Below are positions 1-6,373 of a stretch of DNA of 11,260 nucleotides, in pieces (position 1 is the stretch's first letter; every line of letters begins with the position of its first letter). The stretch comes from an uncultured Bacteroidales bacterium (GTDB lineage Bacteria > Bacteroidota > Bacteroidia > Bacteroidales > UBA4417). The translations under genes were made by a program, and so were the position numbers. The notes under the pieces were generated by a model. The model was not told the DNA's origin. It saw only the letters and a list, made by a program, of their open reading frames with translations, and searched no databases. Where the stretch lies: the NCBI GenBank assembly GCA_937965665.1, contig CALCJE010000230.1, positions 1 to 11,260 of the forward strand. The letters are read 5' to 3'.

Positions 1-38
1 TTCTCGTTTAAACAGGAGCACCCTTTTCGGTTAAGGAA

Positions 39-455
39 TTATTTCTTCATGGTACGGATGTAGCCGATAACAGCCCACCTGTCAGCTTCGTCAAGAATTT
101 TCTTTTCGAAGTTTGGCATATCATTGCGGCCAACAAATGACATGTAATACAGTTCACCATCAGTTTGAGCCTGGAATTTTGCAGTTGAAAAATCACCGGT
201 GCTGGTTTTCAGACTAGCAGCTTTCGGGCCGTCGCCTAAACCTTTTGCTCCGTGGCATGATTTGCAATGTTTGTTGTAGGTTTCTTTACCAACAGTGTTG
301 ATGGAAGCATCACCAGCTTTTACGGTGCTTTTTTTGGCTTTGTAGTTTGCAGGGATCGTCCAGGGTCCGCCGGCTTTTTGTGCCATAGCCATGTTGGCCG
401 TTACAAAAAGGATTGCTGTGCAGATGATAGCAGCAAGTTTGATTGATGTTTTCAT
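39..455 (-). CDS. Small periplasmic monoheme cytochrome c
   Basis: A 138-residue c-type cytochrome, expected to carry electrons in the periplasm. Seen: an N-terminal signal peptide (hydrophobic residues about 7-20, likely cleaved after the Ala-Met-Ala at 23-25), one heme-attachment motif CKSCH at residues 64-68 followed by GAKGLGDGP, and a likely distal heme ligand Met113 in NDMP. A C-terminal helix containing DRWAVIGYIRT is typical of class I cytochromes c. Length is normal for a single-domain member. It is the last of three co-directional genes, 67 nt after the barrel gene, with a small stem-loop in that gap. No good promoter was found directly upstream, so co-transcription from the lipoprotein promoter is likely. 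The redox partner is unknown. The fold and heme binding are confident; the pathway is not. Confidence 0.93.
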   Translation of the reverse strand: MKTSIKLAAIICTAILFVTANMAMAQKAGGPWTIPANYKAKKSTVKAGDASINTVGKETYNKHCKSCHGAKGLGDGPKAASLKTSTGDFSTAKFQAQTDGELYYMSFVGRNDMPNFEKKILDEADRWAVIGYIRTMKK

Positions 456-496
456 TGTTTTATTTTGTTTAGTTGTTTATGTTGTGTTTGCAAATA

Positions 497-514
497 TTAT
501 TCCAAAAGGAATAA
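497..514 (-). other. Intercistronic stem-loop between barrel and cytochrome genes
   Basis: A perfect 7-bp inverted repeat, TTATTCC / GGAATAA, closes a 4-nt loop. It lies just after the barrel stop codon and before the cytochrome c start. In the minus-strand transcript it is followed by TATTTG, not a true T-tract. It could be a weak attenuator, an RNA-processing site or a 3'-end stabiliser that sets different levels for the two products. It could also be chance in AT-rich sequence. Confidence 0.4.
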
Positions 515-522
515 GCTTATGA

Positions 523-1464
523 TTAAAAATTCCAGAGGCGGGTGAGGTTAAACCCGATCAGGAATCCACCTTTTTTGAAGAAGTCCTTGTCGTTCCACAT
601 AATATCTTCCTGTGGAAGAATTCCCTGGGCCGATTGCAGGTAAATCTGGAAAGCATGGGTACTTGTTGAAATTTCGAAACCTACAGAAAGATTTGGTTTG
701 TCGTAGATGATGGTGTTTGCATCGGCATCTTTCTTATAGTCTTTCAGGCTTTCGATATCGAGCGGGAAATCACCGGCAACAATAAAAGCGCCTTGTGGCG
801 AAAATTTATACCTTCCTAAAAATGACAAAGCTACACGATCGTGGTTGTAAACCGAGTCAACGCAATTGTAATGAGTAAACGAACCGCCAACTTGTAATGA
901 TAAATTATCGTTGAACCTGCGCGATACATTTAACTGGCCGAAATACGACATACGGTTTGAGAATTTGTAATTCGGAGCTCCCTGGCTCTGGTCCCAAAGC
1001 GCTTTATCGCCGCCTTCAATACCAGCTACTCCGTAAAGCATTACGGTTACAGGAATGCTGTTTGAGCGTGTTTGCTCCAATACACGGTATTTAAGCTGTA
1101 AATCCTGTATCCTCTTGTTTTTTGTGGTTCCTACACCAATGGTAAGGTTATCGAGAAAACTGTAATTTAAACCAACACGAATATTGGAAGCGCCCCAAAT
1201 ACCGAAAAAGTTATCGGCACCATCAATATATCCGAACCTGTGCTGGAGCACAAATTCGAGGGTTTTTGAAGGCTGAAGAGTGGTGGTAGCCGCATCGAAA
1301 AGTAAACCGCTTTCAAAAGCCGGGCGAACCGGGCGTTCTTTTGGTTCTTCCTGTACCGTAGTGTCCTGTGTTGCTTCTTCCTGGGCAAAAAGCGTAGTTT
1401 GAAATGCAAGAAGCGAAAACAGTGTCAATGCACTGATTTTAAGTATCCTATATATCTGTTTCAT
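523..1464 (-). CDS. DUF5777-type outer-membrane beta-barrel protein
   Basis: A 313-residue exported protein that I recognise as the DUF5777 beta-barrel family of Bacteroidota. Seen: a signal peptide (residues 1-28, ending TLFAQ), then a short acidic/Thr-rich segment (EEATQDTTVQEE) before the barrel. Alternating amphipathic strands full of aromatic residues fill the rest, for example LEFVLQHRFGYIDG and IRVGLNYSFLDNLTIGVG. The chain ends in RLWNF, with the C-terminal aromatic residue expected of a BAM substrate. The family's function is not established. It lies 30 nt downstream of a c-type lipoprotein gene and 67 nt upstream of a cytochrome c gene. The setting suggests an outer-membrane partner of redox proteins, perhaps a pore or a docking site; that role is inferred. 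Confidence 0.9.
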   Translation of the reverse strand: MKQIYRILKISALTLFSLLAFQTTLFAQEEATQDTTVQEEPKERPVRPAFESGLLFDAATTTLQPSKTLEFVLQHRFGYIDGADNFFGIWGASNIRVGLNYSFLDNLTIGVGTTKNKRIQDLQLKYRVLEQTRSNSIPVTVMLYGVAGIEGGDKALWDQSQGAPNYKFSNRMSYFGQLNVSRRFNDNLSLQVGGSFTHYNCVDSVYNHDRVALSFLGRYKFSPQGAFIVAGDFPLDIESLKDYKKDADANTIIYDKPNLSVGFEISTSTHAFQIYLQSAQGILPQEDIMWNDKDFFKKGGFLIGFNLTRLWNF

Positions 1465-1494
1465 TCTGTATTGTTTTACTGATTATAATTCAAC

Positions 1495-1872
1495 TTAATT
1501 GTTTTTTGCACCTGCATAAATCCAGCGGTATACCAGGTCGAGTTCAGCTTCCGAAGTGTAGGAAGACATTATGCCACCGGGTTTACACACATTGTATAAT
1601 TCGCTTGCAGAAGGATTTCCTGCAACAACAAATGCAGGAACCAACTCCGAATACGAAACCGAAGCTGTCAGATTTGGAGCTATGCTTCCTTTATGGCATG
1701 AAATACATTTGCTGTTGAAAAACGGCTGTACGTCCTGCACAAAGCTAATGGTATCACCTGGAGGTGGAGGAGGTACCGGGGGCGTTGGGGTGATAAAATC
1801 GTATTCGCAGGCAGTCAGTAACGTAAGCAACGTGCCCGAAAGGAACAATAATCTGAGAAGTCTTTTTTTCAT
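1495..1872 (-). CDS. Monoheme c-type cytochrome lipoprotein
   Basis: A 125-residue lipoprotein with a cytochrome c-like domain. Seen: a type II signal peptide with lipobox LLTAC (lipidated Cys22), the acidic EYD right after the Cys, a Pro-rich linker at about 29-38, heme motif CISCH at 56-60, and a C-terminal segment (KPGGIMSS then LVYRWIYAGA) typical of the short planctomycete/Bacteroidota cytochrome domains. Met102 is a plausible distal ligand. A further Cys96 lies near the heme domain's end. It is the first gene of the three-gene minus-strand operon and has its own promoter about 45 nt upstream. Acidic residues straight after the lipidated Cys resemble the surface-export signal described in Bacteroidota, so it may face outward. 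Heme binding is likely; electron-transfer partners are unknown. Confidence 0.88.
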   Translation of the reverse strand: MKKRLLRLLFLSGTLLTLLTACEYDFITPTPPVPPPPPGDTISFVQDVQPFFNSKCISCHKGSIAPNLTASVSYSELVPAFVVAGNPSASELYNVCKPGGIMSSYTSEAELDLVYRWIYAGAKNN

Positions 1873-1919
1873 TGGTGCTTTTTTTTAGTTTTATAAAAGG
1901 CTGATGGGTTTTATATACA

Positions 1920-1949
1920 CAAATCTAATGCTTTTTACAATGGTACAAA
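1920..1949 (-). promoter_or_regulatory. Predicted promoter of the cytochrome/barrel operon
   Basis: On the minus strand, TTTG (1949-1946), an 18-nt spacer and TAGATTTG (1927-1920) match the Bacteroidota sigma consensus TTTG/TTG-N17-23-TAnnTTTG. The predicted start is near 1915, giving a leader of roughly 43 nt before the lipoprotein ATG. Both boxes match fully, so this promoter looks strong on paper. Confidence 0.65.
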
Positions 1950-2008
1950 GGAATACTTTTAAAGTGAAATAGTGAATATTATAAATATGATTGTTTGACA
2001 ATAATATT

Positions 2009-2022
2009 TTGATACTTATCAG
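2009..2022. promoter_or_regulatory. FNR-type operator (TTGAT-N4-ATCAG)
   Basis: Nine of ten informative bases match the FNR/CRP-superfamily box TTGAT-N4-ATCAA. Its centre (2015.5) is about 40-43 nt upstream of the start site predicted from the TATCTTTG at 2045-2052, the classical class II activator position. It is about 100 nt upstream of the predicted start of the divergent cytochrome operon. The encoded regulator just downstream is the obvious candidate ligand. Binding itself is inferred. Confidence 0.55.
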
Positions 2023-2044
2023 TAGATATATTGATATATGTCAT

Positions 2045-2052
2045 TATCTTTG
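2045..2052 (+). promoter_or_regulatory. Predicted -7 element of the Crp/Fnr regulator gene
   Basis: TATCTTTG fully matches TAnnTTTG. I find no TTG/TTTG at the proper 17-23 nt distance upstream; that place is taken by the edge of the FNR-type box. A -7 box without a -33 box suggests a promoter that depends on an activator. The predicted start near 2057 gives a leader of about 68 nt. Confidence 0.5.
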
Positions 2053-2124
2053 TACGCGAATAGTTGTTCGATTGACCTCTATATCATCAGGGGAAAAACA
2101 GTTACATTCATATAATTACATCTT

Positions 2125-2823
2125 GTGAATCAATACACCCAATATACAAAAGGATGTTCAGCGTGTAAGGACAAGTCTGAAATATTCAATTGCCTCTGCC
2201 AGTTTGAACTGGACCAGATTGATGAAAAACGGATAGAGGTGCATTTTAAGGCCGGTGAACTTATATTCAAACAAGGTACTCCTAACCTTCATTTTTTGTG
2301 TTTAACGCAAGGAAAAGTAAAAACATATATTGAAGGATACAATGATAAAAATTTGATCTTAAGTATTGTAAAACCTGTTGAATATATTCTTGGGCCTGGC
2401 ATTTATGCCGACCAGATGCATCATTTTTCGGCTATGGCGATTGAAGATTCTGTAGCCTGCCTGGTTGACCTGAGTACTTTTAAATCGTTAATCAGGACTA
2501 ATGCTGATTTTGCTGAAGAATTTCTCAGGAAAGTAAGCCTGCAGTCTATTTATAATTATGACCTGATTATCAGCCTTACCCAGAAACAAATGCCCGGACG
2601 TATTGCGGATGTGCTTATTTATCTGAAAGATAAAGTGTATGAGTCCAACCCGTTCCATACCACGCTTTCGCGCCAGGACCTGGCTGATCTCTCGGGCATG
2701 TCGAAAGAAAGTGCTATACGTATTCTTCGGGAATTTAAGGACGAAGGTATCATCCAGGTAAATGGCAATGACTTCGAGATTTTGAATGTCGACAGCCTGA
2801 TGAAAATCAGCCAGACAGGATAA
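2125..2823 (+). CDS. Crp/Fnr-family transcriptional regulator with Cys-rich N-terminus
   Basis: A 232-residue dimeric DNA-binding regulator. Seen: a cyclic-nucleotide-like beta-roll (about 38-125, with FKAGELIFKQGTP and GKVKTYIEG), a dimerisation helix (about 127-155), and a winged helix-turn-helix (about 178-222, with LSRQDLADLSGMSKESAIRILREF). Cysteines sit at 11, 14, 23, 25, 59 and 112. C112, in SVACLVDL, lines up with the cluster ligand Cys122 of E. coli FNR, and the N-terminal group recalls FNR's other ligands, though with different spacing. An oxygen- or NO-sensing Fe-S cluster is therefore possible. The start is GTG: an in-frame stop at 2113-2115 and no nearby ATG leave no better choice. 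It is divergent from the cytochrome operon, which it may control, and probably regulates itself through the box at 2009-2022. Confidence 0.93.
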   Translation: MNQYTQYTKGCSACKDKSEIFNCLCQFELDQIDEKRIEVHFKAGELIFKQGTPNLHFLCLTQGKVKTYIEGYNDKNLILSIVKPVEYILGPGIYADQMHHFSAMAIEDSVACLVDLSTFKSLIRTNADFAEEFLRKVSLQSIYNYDLIISLTQKQMPGRIADVLIYLKDKVYESNPFHTTLSRQDLADLSGMSKESAIRILREFKDEGIIQVNGNDFEILNVDSLMKISQTG

Positions 2824-2863
2824 CGAGCAGTGATGAATTGTTTTGTTGCACAGGCAAGCATAC

Positions 2864-2920
2864 AATACTTTCAGATAATCTGGCTGTTTAGCCTGACCAG
2901 GCTTATCTAAAGTATTTTTT
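2864..2920 (+). terminator. Rho-independent terminator of the regulator gene
   Basis: The left arm 2864-2878 and right arm 2903-2916 pair over 14 bp with one bulged C (2872). The loop contains a further short pairing (GGCT/AGCC, or alternatively CTGG/CCAG). A run of six T follows directly (2915-2920). It lies 40 nt after the regulator stop and before the MFS gene, so the two genes are probably separate transcription units. Confidence 0.8.
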
Positions 2921-2978
2921 CTTCAGGAGATACGTTTTTTTTGCCCCGAACGGTAAGCTATATCTTTTGCAAAGGCCA

Positions 2979-2986
2979 TACATTTG
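2979..2986 (+). promoter_or_regulatory. Possible -7 element of the MFS gene
   Basis: TACATTTG matches TAnnTTTG, but no TTG lies at the usual distance upstream. The start site it implies, near 2991, lies between the alternative TTG codon (2967) and the ATG at 3015, and so favours the ATG as the true start. Confidence 0.3.
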
Positions 2987-3014
2987 CAACCGTTTATTAA
3001 TTTTCGGCTTTTAC

Positions 3015-4223
3015 ATGAAGCGTTCCATTTTTACCCGTACCGTTTTATTGGTTTCGTTTGTTAGTTTCTTTACTGATATTGCCAGTGAGATGCTTTACCC
3101 GGTCATGCCGGTTTATCTGCAATCTATTGGCTTCTCGGTAATTTTAATCGGTGTTCTGGAAGGGATGGCCGAAGCCACGGCCGGACTCAGCAAAGGCTAT
3201 TTCGGGAATTACTCTGACAAAATCGGAAGCCGGGTGCCTTTTGTAAGGTGGGGTTACTCGCTCAGCGCCATTTCGAAACCCTTAATGATCTTGTTTCGCT
3301 TCCCCTTGTGGGTGTTTTTTGCCCGTACGCTCGACAGGCTGGGTAAAGGTGTACGCACCGGCGCTCGTGATGCCATGTTGAGCGATGAAGCTACGAAAGA
3401 AAATAAAGGGAAAGTATTCGGGTTTCATCGTGCACTCGATACGGCAGGTGCAGCCGTGGGACCATTTGCAGCCCTGGTTTTCCTGTATTATTACCCGGGA
3501 CAATATAAATGGCTCTTTATCATATCTGTACTTCCGGGTTTCATAGCCATCATGTTGACCTTCTTTTTAAAGGACAAGCAGAAACACGCTTCAACCCGGA
3601 AATCACCCGGATTTTTCGCTTTCCTGACATACTGGAAACAATCCCCGAAAAGGTTCAGGTTCCTGGTAGCCGGATTACTGGCATTTACGCTTTTCAACAG
3701 TTCGGACGCTTTCCTGTTGCTTTCAATTAAGAGCAAAGGCTTCTCCGATTCATACATGATCGGGGTTTATATTTTTTATAACCTGGTATACGCATTATTA
3801 TCGTACCCGCTTGGCATGCTGGCTGATAAATTCGGCCTTTCGCGCATATTAATTTTTGGACTTGGTGTTTTTGCCGTTGTTTACTCTTTTATGGGCTTTG
3901 CGGTGGTTACCTGGCATTTTGCCGTACTTTTCGGCTTGTATGCCCTGTATGCAGCCTCTACTGAGGGCGTATCGAAAGCATTAATAAGCAACATCGTTCA
4001 AAAAGATAAAACGGCTACTGCCATTGGCTTCTACACCAGTTTTGCAAGTATTTTTACGATGTTGGCCAGTAGCCTTGCAGGTGTTATCTGGTATGTTTTC
4101 GGGATGAAAGCCATGTTTATCATATCCGGATCGGGCGTTCTGTGCGTGGTTATTTATATGGTTGTAATTCAGCGTTTTGTGTTTAACGCTGAAACTGTGC
4201 CCGAAAGCCTGGGCGCAAAATAA
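3015..4223 (+). CDS. Major facilitator superfamily (MFS) permease, substrate unknown
   Basis: A 402-residue inner-membrane secondary transporter with about 12 hydrophobic segments. Seen: FTDIASEMLYPVMPVYL in TM1, the MFS motif A loop GNYSDKIGSR (about 64-73), a highly conserved-looking cytoplasmic segment DRLGKGVRTGARDAML (about 107-122), then GFHRALDTAGAAVGP (about 136-150), and a second-half motif A, LGMLADKFGLSR. These loops mark an MFS_1 subgroup common in environmental bacteria for which I know no assigned substrate. An in-frame TTG at 2967 would add 16 residues; I chose the ATG because the signal-like MKRSIFTRTVLL start fits and a possible -7 box lies between the two. It is flanked by a terminator upstream and a 235-nt gap downstream, so it is probably transcribed alone. 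Confidence 0.9.
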   Translation: MKRSIFTRTVLLVSFVSFFTDIASEMLYPVMPVYLQSIGFSVILIGVLEGMAEATAGLSKGYFGNYSDKIGSRVPFVRWGYSLSAISKPLMILFRFPLWVFFARTLDRLGKGVRTGARDAMLSDEATKENKGKVFGFHRALDTAGAAVGPFAALVFLYYYPGQYKWLFIISVLPGFIAIMLTFFLKDKQKHASTRKSPGFFAFLTYWKQSPKRFRFLVAGLLAFTLFNSSDAFLLLSIKSKGFSDSYMIGVYIFYNLVYALLSYPLGMLADKFGLSRILIFGLGVFAVVYSFMGFAVVTWHFAVLFGLYALYAASTEGVSKALISNIVQKDKTATAIGFYTSFASIFTMLASSLAGVIWYVFGMKAMFIISGSGVLCVVIYMVVIQRFVFNAETVPESLGAK

Positions 4224-4321
4224 ACTTACTGCTACTGTTCAGGGATTTAAAGGTTGGTCGCGTTTCTGACGGATCATGACGCATTTTTAAGGTTTACAAT
4301 TTCACCGTTTATCATGGTATA

Positions 4322-4337
4322 TTTTAGCTAGCTGAAA
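4322..4337. repeat. Small palindrome in the MFS-M23 gap
   Basis: A 16-nt palindrome around AGCTAGCT, with one mismatched pair (T4325/G4334), lies in the 235-nt gap 4224-4458. It has no T-tract, so it is not a clear terminator. Apart from this and the M23 promoter, I see nothing else in the gap. Confidence 0.25.
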
Positions 4338-4422
4338 TCGGGATTTTAGTGAATAATTAAATCGTGCAAAGCCTGCCTATCTCGAAAATTCTGAATTTTT
4401 AAGAGCATTTTTATTAATGCCA

Positions 4423-4454
4423 TTGGAATATCATGCAATGAAACAGTAAATTTG
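4423..4454 (+). promoter_or_regulatory. Predicted promoter of the M23 peptidase gene
   Basis: TTG (4423-4425), a 21-nt spacer and TAAATTTG (4447-4454) fit the Bacteroidota consensus. The -7 box ends only 4 nt before the ATG at 4459, so transcription would begin at or next to the start codon. The transcript would then be leaderless, or the match is fortuitous. Confidence 0.45.
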
Positions 4455-4458
4455 TGGA

Positions 4459-6192
4459 ATGAAAATTTCTCCGATACTTTTTGTTTACATACTGATTTTG
4501 TTTCCTTTAACACAGTTGTCGGCGCAGAAAACCATTCCACAGGGTTATTTTTCGCCGCCCCTCGATATAAATCTTGGCATAACAGGTTCCTTTTCCGAAA
4601 TCAGGCCAAACCATTTTCACTCAGGCACTGATTTCCAGGTACAGCAAAAGGAAGGTTTGCCGGTTTATGCTGTTGCCGATGGGTTTGTTTCGCGCATCAA
4701 GGTTTCACCGGTTGGATTTGGAAATGCCCTTTACATCGATCATCCCAATGGATATACGTCGGTTTATGCACACCTCGAAAAATACAGTGACACCATAACC
4801 CAATACCTGCGGTCAAACCAATACCGGTTAAAAAGTTTTGATGTCGACCTTTTCCCTGCCCATAAAAAGGACTCTATTTATGTTAAGCGTGGACAACTGA
4901 TTGGTTATGCCGGTAATTCCGGTTCATCGGGCGGGGCACACCTGCATTTCGAATTGCGCACTACTGTGACTGAGCGTATCATCAATCCGTTGTTATTCGG
5001 CTTTGATATTGCTGATATTTACCCACCGTTTATTGATTTCATCAAAATTTACCCCGAAGGTGATCAAAGTTTTATCGGGGCCTCTCCCGAACCAAAACGT
5101 TTCGCGTTGCGAAAAGCACCCGATGGTGATTACCGGCTGGCAGAAAAGGATACCATTACTGCATGGGGCAATTTTAGTATTGGTGCCCAGGCTTTTGACT
5201 ATAACCAGAATCAAACCGACAGGAACGGGTTTTACAGCATGCGGATGTACCATAATTATGTCGAATTTTTCTCGATGGAATGTGATAGCTTCTCGTTCGA
5301 CGAAAGCAGGTATGTGAATGCCAGCATCGACTATGCCGATAATTACAACCTGGGTAACCGTATTTTAAAATCAAAAAAACTACCCGGCAACAAGCTTAGC
5401 TTTTTTAAAACTGATGCTGCTAACGGAATCATAAATGTTACTGATGGATTGTTGCATGAAGTACATATTTCGGTAGTTGATCTTTCGGGTAATATGGCCA
5501 ACCTCAGGTTTTGGATACAGTCGCAGAAACCCCTGGAAGTGGTGCAAACGCCTGCATCTTCTGATGTGGATACCTCGGTATTTTTCAGGTTTGATAAAGT
5601 TAACAGGTTCGAAACCGGCGAACTGAAAGTGGATTTACCTGTAGGTTGTTTATACGACAACCTGAACTTTACCTATAAAAAAGCACCTGGCAACAAAACC
5701 ATGTTTTCGGATATTCATTCTCTGAATAATCCCGAAGTGCCCTTGCATAACCGTATGAAAGTGTCGGTAAAAGCAACAAAACTGCCGCAGCGATTGCGTT
5801 CAAAAGCCCTGCTGGTAAGAGTTGACAGGAGCGGGAAAAGAAGCCCGGCCGACGGCAGTTACGAAAATGGTTATGTTACGACTAGCACCAACCTTTTTGA
5901 TGGTTATGCAATTGCCGTTGATACCGTTGCGCCAGTTATAAAACCATGGCCCGAAAACAAAAAGAAAATCAAAACAAGCCTGCGTTTTACGGTATACGAT
6001 AACCTGTCGGGTATTAAAACTTACAAGGGTGAACTCAACGGCAAATGGGTACTGGTTGAATGGGATCCGAAAAACAGGCTGATGATGTACCGTTTTGATT
6101 TTATGACACAGCCGGGTAATAACACATTTACCCTTTTCCTGGAAGATGAAAAGGGAAATAAATCGAGGTATTCGACCAGTTTTGTAAAATAA
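4459..6192 (+). CDS. Exported M23 (LytM-type) metallopeptidase with long C-terminal region
   Basis: A 577-residue exported protein, probably a zinc endopeptidase acting on peptidoglycan cross-links. Seen: a signal peptide (1-22, ending LSAQ) and a catalytic M23 domain at about 35-180. That domain has H54 and D58 in HFHSGTD, H105 in YAHL, and H161/H163 in HLHFE, so the full set of zinc and catalytic residues is present. An insertion of about 35 residues (about 108-142) separates the two halves of the domain. The remaining ~390 residues are beta-rich, with stretches such as VHISVVDLSGN and RFTVYDNLSG that look like Ig-like or sandwich folds; I do not recognise a named domain there. Active-site completeness suggests an enzyme, not a LytM-like activator. 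The start is fixed by the signal peptide. It is flanked by unrelated genes. Confidence 0.92.
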   Translation: MKISPILFVYILILFPLTQLSAQKTIPQGYFSPPLDINLGITGSFSEIRPNHFHSGTDFQVQQKEGLPVYAVADGFVSRIKVSPVGFGNALYIDHPNGYTSVYAHLEKYSDTITQYLRSNQYRLKSFDVDLFPAHKKDSIYVKRGQLIGYAGNSGSSGGAHLHFELRTTVTERIINPLLFGFDIADIYPPFIDFIKIYPEGDQSFIGASPEPKRFALRKAPDGDYRLAEKDTITAWGNFSIGAQAFDYNQNQTDRNGFYSMRMYHNYVEFFSMECDSFSFDESRYVNASIDYADNYNLGNRILKSKKLPGNKLSFFKTDAANGIINVTDGLLHEVHISVVDLSGNMANLRFWIQSQKPLEVVQTPASSDVDTSVFFRFDKVNRFETGELKVDLPVGCLYDNLNFTYKKAPGNKTMFSDIHSLNNPEVPLHNRMKVSVKATKLPQRLRSKALLVRVDRSGKRSPADGSYENGYVTTSTNLFDGYAIAVDTVAPVIKPWPENKKKIKTSLRFTVYDNLSGIKTYKGELNGKWVLVEWDPKNRLMMYRFDFMTQPGNNTFTLFLEDEKGNKSRYSTSFVK

Positions 6193-6249
6193 ATTGTAAA
6201 TTTACGCTTAAGCCAGAACCTCGTTTTGCTTTTGATAAGTTCGTACAGA

Positions 6250-6269
6250 AATTTCCAAATGAGGAAATT
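6250..6269. other. Short stem-loop after the peptidase gene
   Basis: A perfect 7-bp stem, AATTTCC / GGAAATT, with a 6-nt loop lies about 60 nt after the peptidase stop. A 10-bp palindrome (GTAAATTTAC, 6196-6205) lies directly after the stop. Neither has a T-tract. Either could help end transcription before the dismutase gene, but this is weak. I found no clear promoter for the dismutase in the 181-nt gap. Confidence 0.3.
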
Positions 6270-6373
6270 ATGATGCAATGTTTCTTTCTGAACAAGTATC
6301 ATAATTATCAGGAAAATATGAGCCGGAGTAAATCAATTCACTAACATATAAAACCTTTAAAAATTTAATAATC

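Noticed and set aside
39..1872. A multiheme extracellular electron conduit (MtrABC type)
   Set aside because: Each cytochrome has only one CxxCH motif, and the barrel is not of the MtrB type by eye. Only a looser functional analogy is kept.
1571..1888. A 105-codon plus-strand open frame with a poly-Gly stretch
   Set aside because: The Gly run is the reverse complement of the Pro-rich linker of the lipoprotein. The minus-strand frame has a lipobox and a CxxCH motif and is clearly the real gene.
2155..2199. Calling the regulator a true FNR
   Set aside because: The N-terminal cysteine spacing differs from that of E. coli FNR and the gene lacks decisive FNR features. I kept the call at Crp/Fnr family and put the cluster idea in the findings.
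2967..3014. N-terminal extension of the MFS protein from a TTG codon
   Set aside because: The 16 extra residues are not membrane-like, a possible -7 box lies inside the stretch, and the ATG at 3015 gives a normal MFS start.
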